Shown: positions 5,801-7,600 of the stretch, in pieces | Layout of the letters: each line of letters opens with the position of its first letter | How positions within the stretch are numbered: the first letter of the stretch is position 1 | Source of the DNA: DASXTS01 sp036505275 | GTDB taxonomy: Bacteria; Actinomycetota; Actinomycetes; Mycobacteriales; Pseudonocardiaceae | Assembly (NCBI GenBank): GCA_036505275.1 | Contig: DASXTS010000167.1 | Span: 1-7,600, forward strand | Direction: 5' to 3' | DNA: 7,600 nucleotides | Translations under genes and position numbers: made by a program | Notes under the pieces: model-generated | What the model was told of the DNA's origin: nothing | What the model saw: the letters and a program-made list of their open reading frames with translations, nothing else | The model's database searches: none

Positions 5801-6928
5801 CTACGGCCGGCTCAGCGCGTACAACTCGACCACCCGGTGATCCCGTGTGGTCATGGCGACGCTGAGCACGCCATCCGTGCAGCGCGGCAGGCCGAGCGTG
5901 TACCGGGTGGACGACCCGAGCTTGTACACCACCTCGCGGTAGTCCGCGCCCGGCTCCCACCGGTACACCACGTCCGGGTAGACCCCGTCGGTCGCCGCCG
6001 ACCAGTACACGTGCCGGCCGCAGCCCACGAAGGCGGCCGCGATGCCGAGGGCGAGTGGACGCGAGCCGTCGCTGGCCACGATGAGCGGCTGCGCCGCATC
6101 CCGCTCCGGCCGCTGGGCGACCTGCCACCCACCGACGTCGACCAGCCCCCACGCGCCGCACAGCCACGGGTTCTGGGGCATCGGCTGCACCTGGCCGCCG
6201 GAGCGCAGCCGCTGCCACTGCAGACACCCCGGCTGCGGGACGGACGTTGCCGGCCAGGTGGCCTCGTCCTGGCCCTCGTACAGCCAGCTCGGCGACGTGC
6301 CCTCCTGCGCGCACCACGCCACCCGCGATGCACCAGTGCGAGCCTGCACCGCGAGCACGCAGCTGCGCTGCTGGCCGTCCTGCCAGCCCAGCAGCAGCAC
6401 CTCGTCGCCAACATCGACCAGCTGCGGGCGGAAGCTGTACCCGGCCGGCGGTGCGATCTCGCGGACCGCGCCGGTCGCCGGGTCCAGCGCGATCAGCCGC
6501 ACCGGCTGGCCGCCAACGACCAGCAGCAGGCCGTCGTGCAGCAGGCTCGCCCATGGCGCCTCGTCGTGCCGCACGCCGTGCCGAAGCAGCTCCGCTCCCG
6601 TCGCCTTGAGCTGGACGGTCAGCTCGAGCTGGTCTCCGTCCGGGCGGATGTACACGACGTGCTGGGGACCGACGACGCCGTCGATGGCGTCCCGCTGCGC
6701 GGTGAACACCCGCCACCGCGGGGCGAGCTCGGGCTCACGCACCGGCAGGCCTGGATCGGCCACGGCGACCGGCGGCGATGCTGTGCTCGGCGGCGCCGGC
6801 GGGGTCGGCGGCGGCACCTGCCCGCGCAGCACCAGGACCGCACCGGTCAGCACCGCCGCACCGAGCACGCCAGCCGCCGCTCGCCACCGCACCAGCCCAG
6901 AGTGACAGGCAGCTCTGCGCACCGCCAC
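5801..6928 (-). CDS. Membrane-anchored extracytoplasmic protein of unknown function, six cysteines, possible beta-propeller
   Basis: 375 residues from GTG 6928, not recognised. A basic N-terminus (RWR at 14-16) and one hydrophobic helix (about 17-34) give a single-pass anchor or uncleaved signal. Then comes a Pro-rich spacer (PPPTPPAPPSTASPP, 39-53) and a long domain outside the membrane. That domain has recurring beta-hairpin-like stretches (GLLLVVGGQPVRLIALDPATG, DEVLLLGWQDG, CVLAVQARTG, HVYWSAATDG, VVYRWEPG, VVELYALSR), suggesting a beta-propeller or PQQ-like repeat fold. It is rich in Trp and has cysteines at 190, 206, 235, 257, 303 and 350, all outside the membrane, so up to three disulphides are possible. 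No lipobox precedes a Cys, so it is not a lipoprotein although lspA is next. The start is uncertain: the first dozen codons include AGA, TGT, TCT and GCT, which are rare here, and GTG 6892 also keeps the anchor. It stops 5 nt before lspA. Confidence 0.85.
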   Translation of the reverse strand: MAVRRAACHSGLVRWRAAAGVLGAAVLTGAVLVLRGQVPPPTPPAPPSTASPPVAVADPGLPVREPELAPRWRVFTAQRDAIDGVVGPQHVVYIRPDGDQLELTVQLKATGAELLRHGVRHDEAPWASLLHDGLLLVVGGQPVRLIALDPATGAVREIAPPAGYSFRPQLVDVGDEVLLLGWQDGQQRSCVLAVQARTGASRVAWCAQEGTSPSWLYEGQDEATWPATSVPQPGCLQWQRLRSGGQVQPMPQNPWLCGAWGLVDVGGWQVAQRPERDAAQPLIVASDGSRPLALGIAAAFVGCGRHVYWSAATDGVYPDVVYRWEPGADYREVVYKLGSSTRYTLGLPRCTDGVLSVAMTTRDHRVVELYALSRP

Positions 6929-6955
6929 ATGCTCGGTGGTGGCACTGCTGCGGGA

Positions 6956-7600
6956 TCAGCTGCGGCCGGCCTCGCCCAGCCAGCGGGCCAGCCGGCCGGC
7001 CCGGTGGACGGCGCGGAGCCGCTGCTCGGCGGCCGCCCTCGCGGCGACCGTGCTGACCACGAGGAGCTGGTCGCCCTCCTGCACGCGGGTGGTCGGCTGC
7101 GGGGTGAAGCCGGTGCCGTTGCGCACCAGCAGGCTGACCGTGGCGCCGACCGGCAGCCGCAGCTCGGCCAGGTACACCCCGTGCAGCCGCGACCCGACCG
7201 GCACCCGCACCTGGAGCAGGTCGGCGTTCAGCTCGTCCAGCGTCGCCGAGTCGACCTCCATCTCGCTGGCCTCGGCCGGCGCGAGCACGCCCAGCCGGCG
7301 CGCGGCCAGCGGCAGCGTGGTGCCCTGCAGCAGGGTCAGCACGATCACCAGCACGAACACCGCGTCCACCAGCAGCCGGGCGCCGGGCACGCCCACGGTG
7401 AGCGGGACCAGGGCCAGCACGATCGGCACCGCGCCGCGCAACCCGGACCAGGCGATGAACGCCTGCTCGCGCCACGGCACCCGCAGCGGCGTCGCCGAGA
7501 CCAGCACCGACAGCGGCCGGGCGGCGAGCACCACCACCGCGCCGGCCACCAGCGCCGGCAGCACCGCGCCGGGCAGGCTGCCCGGCGAGGCGTACAGCCC
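6956..7600 (-). CDS. CPA1/NhaP-type cation (potassium or sodium)/proton antiporter, C-terminal 214 residues (start outside window)
   Basis: Integral membrane exchanger that swaps H+ for K+ or Na+. The visible part begins inside the transporter domain: a helix at fragment residues 12-36, then SGLRGAVPIVLAL (52-64), the conserved NhaP/NhaP2 helix, and a last helix near 76-98 (LLVDAVFVLVIVLTLLQGTTLP). After a short polar link (EASEMEVDS) comes a TrkA-C (RCK C-terminal) domain at about 128-185: LQVRVPVGSRLHGVYLAEL, RLPVGATVSLLVRNG, QEGDQLLVVST. This is the layout of NhaP2-type potassium/proton antiporters, where the domain is thought to gate transport by a ligand. The stop codon is at 6956-6958. 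The frame is open to the window edge with no damage. The next leftward gene starts 27 nt later, so co-transcription is likely. The ion preference is inference from the TrkA-C domain. Confidence 0.92.
   Translation of the reverse strand, partial: GLYASPGSLPGAVLPALVAGAVVVLAARPLSVLVSATPLRVPWREQAFIAWSGLRGAVPIVLALVPLTVGVPGARLLVDAVFVLVIVLTLLQGTTLPLAARRLGVLAPAEASEMEVDSATLDELNADLLQVRVPVGSRLHGVYLAELRLPVGATVSLLVRNGTGFTPQPTTRVQEGDQLLVVSTVAARAAAEQRLRAVHRAGRLARWLGEAGRS

Noticed and set aside
5226..6716. Extended reading of lspA into a 496-residue fusion
   Set aside because: The N-terminal extension is Arg/Ala/Gly-rich and overlaps the real upstream gene in another frame; LspA homologues start near the chosen ATG.
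6900..6930. Lipobox at the anchored protein's N-terminus (RAAC)
   Set aside because: The Cys comes before the hydrophobic helix instead of after it, so it cannot be a lipoprotein processing site.

Overview
The window is chromosomal DNA from a very GC-rich actinobacterium. GTG starts are common, third codon positions are almost always G or C, and the DnaE1 resembles the mycobacterial type. The set dnaE, an RluA-type pseudouridine synthase and lspA, as I remember actinomycete chromosomes, also lies close together in Streptomyces and Pseudonocardiales. A Pseudonocardiales-like host is a guess; no rRNA or species marker is present. The content is mostly housekeeping, and I see no phage, IS, CRISPR, tRNA or defence genes.

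Left part: the 5' two fifths of dnaE (replicative DNA polymerase III alpha subunit) runs leftward off the window edge from a GTG at 1475. A 144-bp divergent intergenic region follows and carries four imperfect copies of a 13-bp repeat. To its right is a 14-helix drug-efflux type MFS transporter gene, broken by an apparent one-base loss near 2322-2330. The two halves read perfectly in different frames.

Middle: after 60 bp comes a 377-residue cytoplasmic protein of unusual layout. It has an N-terminal winged-helix-like segment, a long Pro/Gly/His-rich linker with tandem repeats, an acidic TDP-repeat stretch, and a C-terminal beta-rich domain. It ends 15 bp from a convergent gene.

Right part: four leftward genes look like one transcription unit (gaps 27, 5 and 7 nt). 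In transcription order they are the C-terminal half of a CPA1/NhaP-type cation/proton antiporter with a TrkA-C domain, a membrane-anchored extracytoplasmic protein of unknown function with six cysteines, lspA (lipoprotein signal peptidase) and an RluA-family 23S rRNA pseudouridine synthase. The last two are a standard pair; the first two are less usual partners.

The points most worth a second look are the frameshifted transporter, the repeat cluster upstream of dnaE, the repeat-rich wHTH/beta-domain protein, and the unrecognised anchored six-Cys protein in front of lspA. None of these is strong evidence of a new system.
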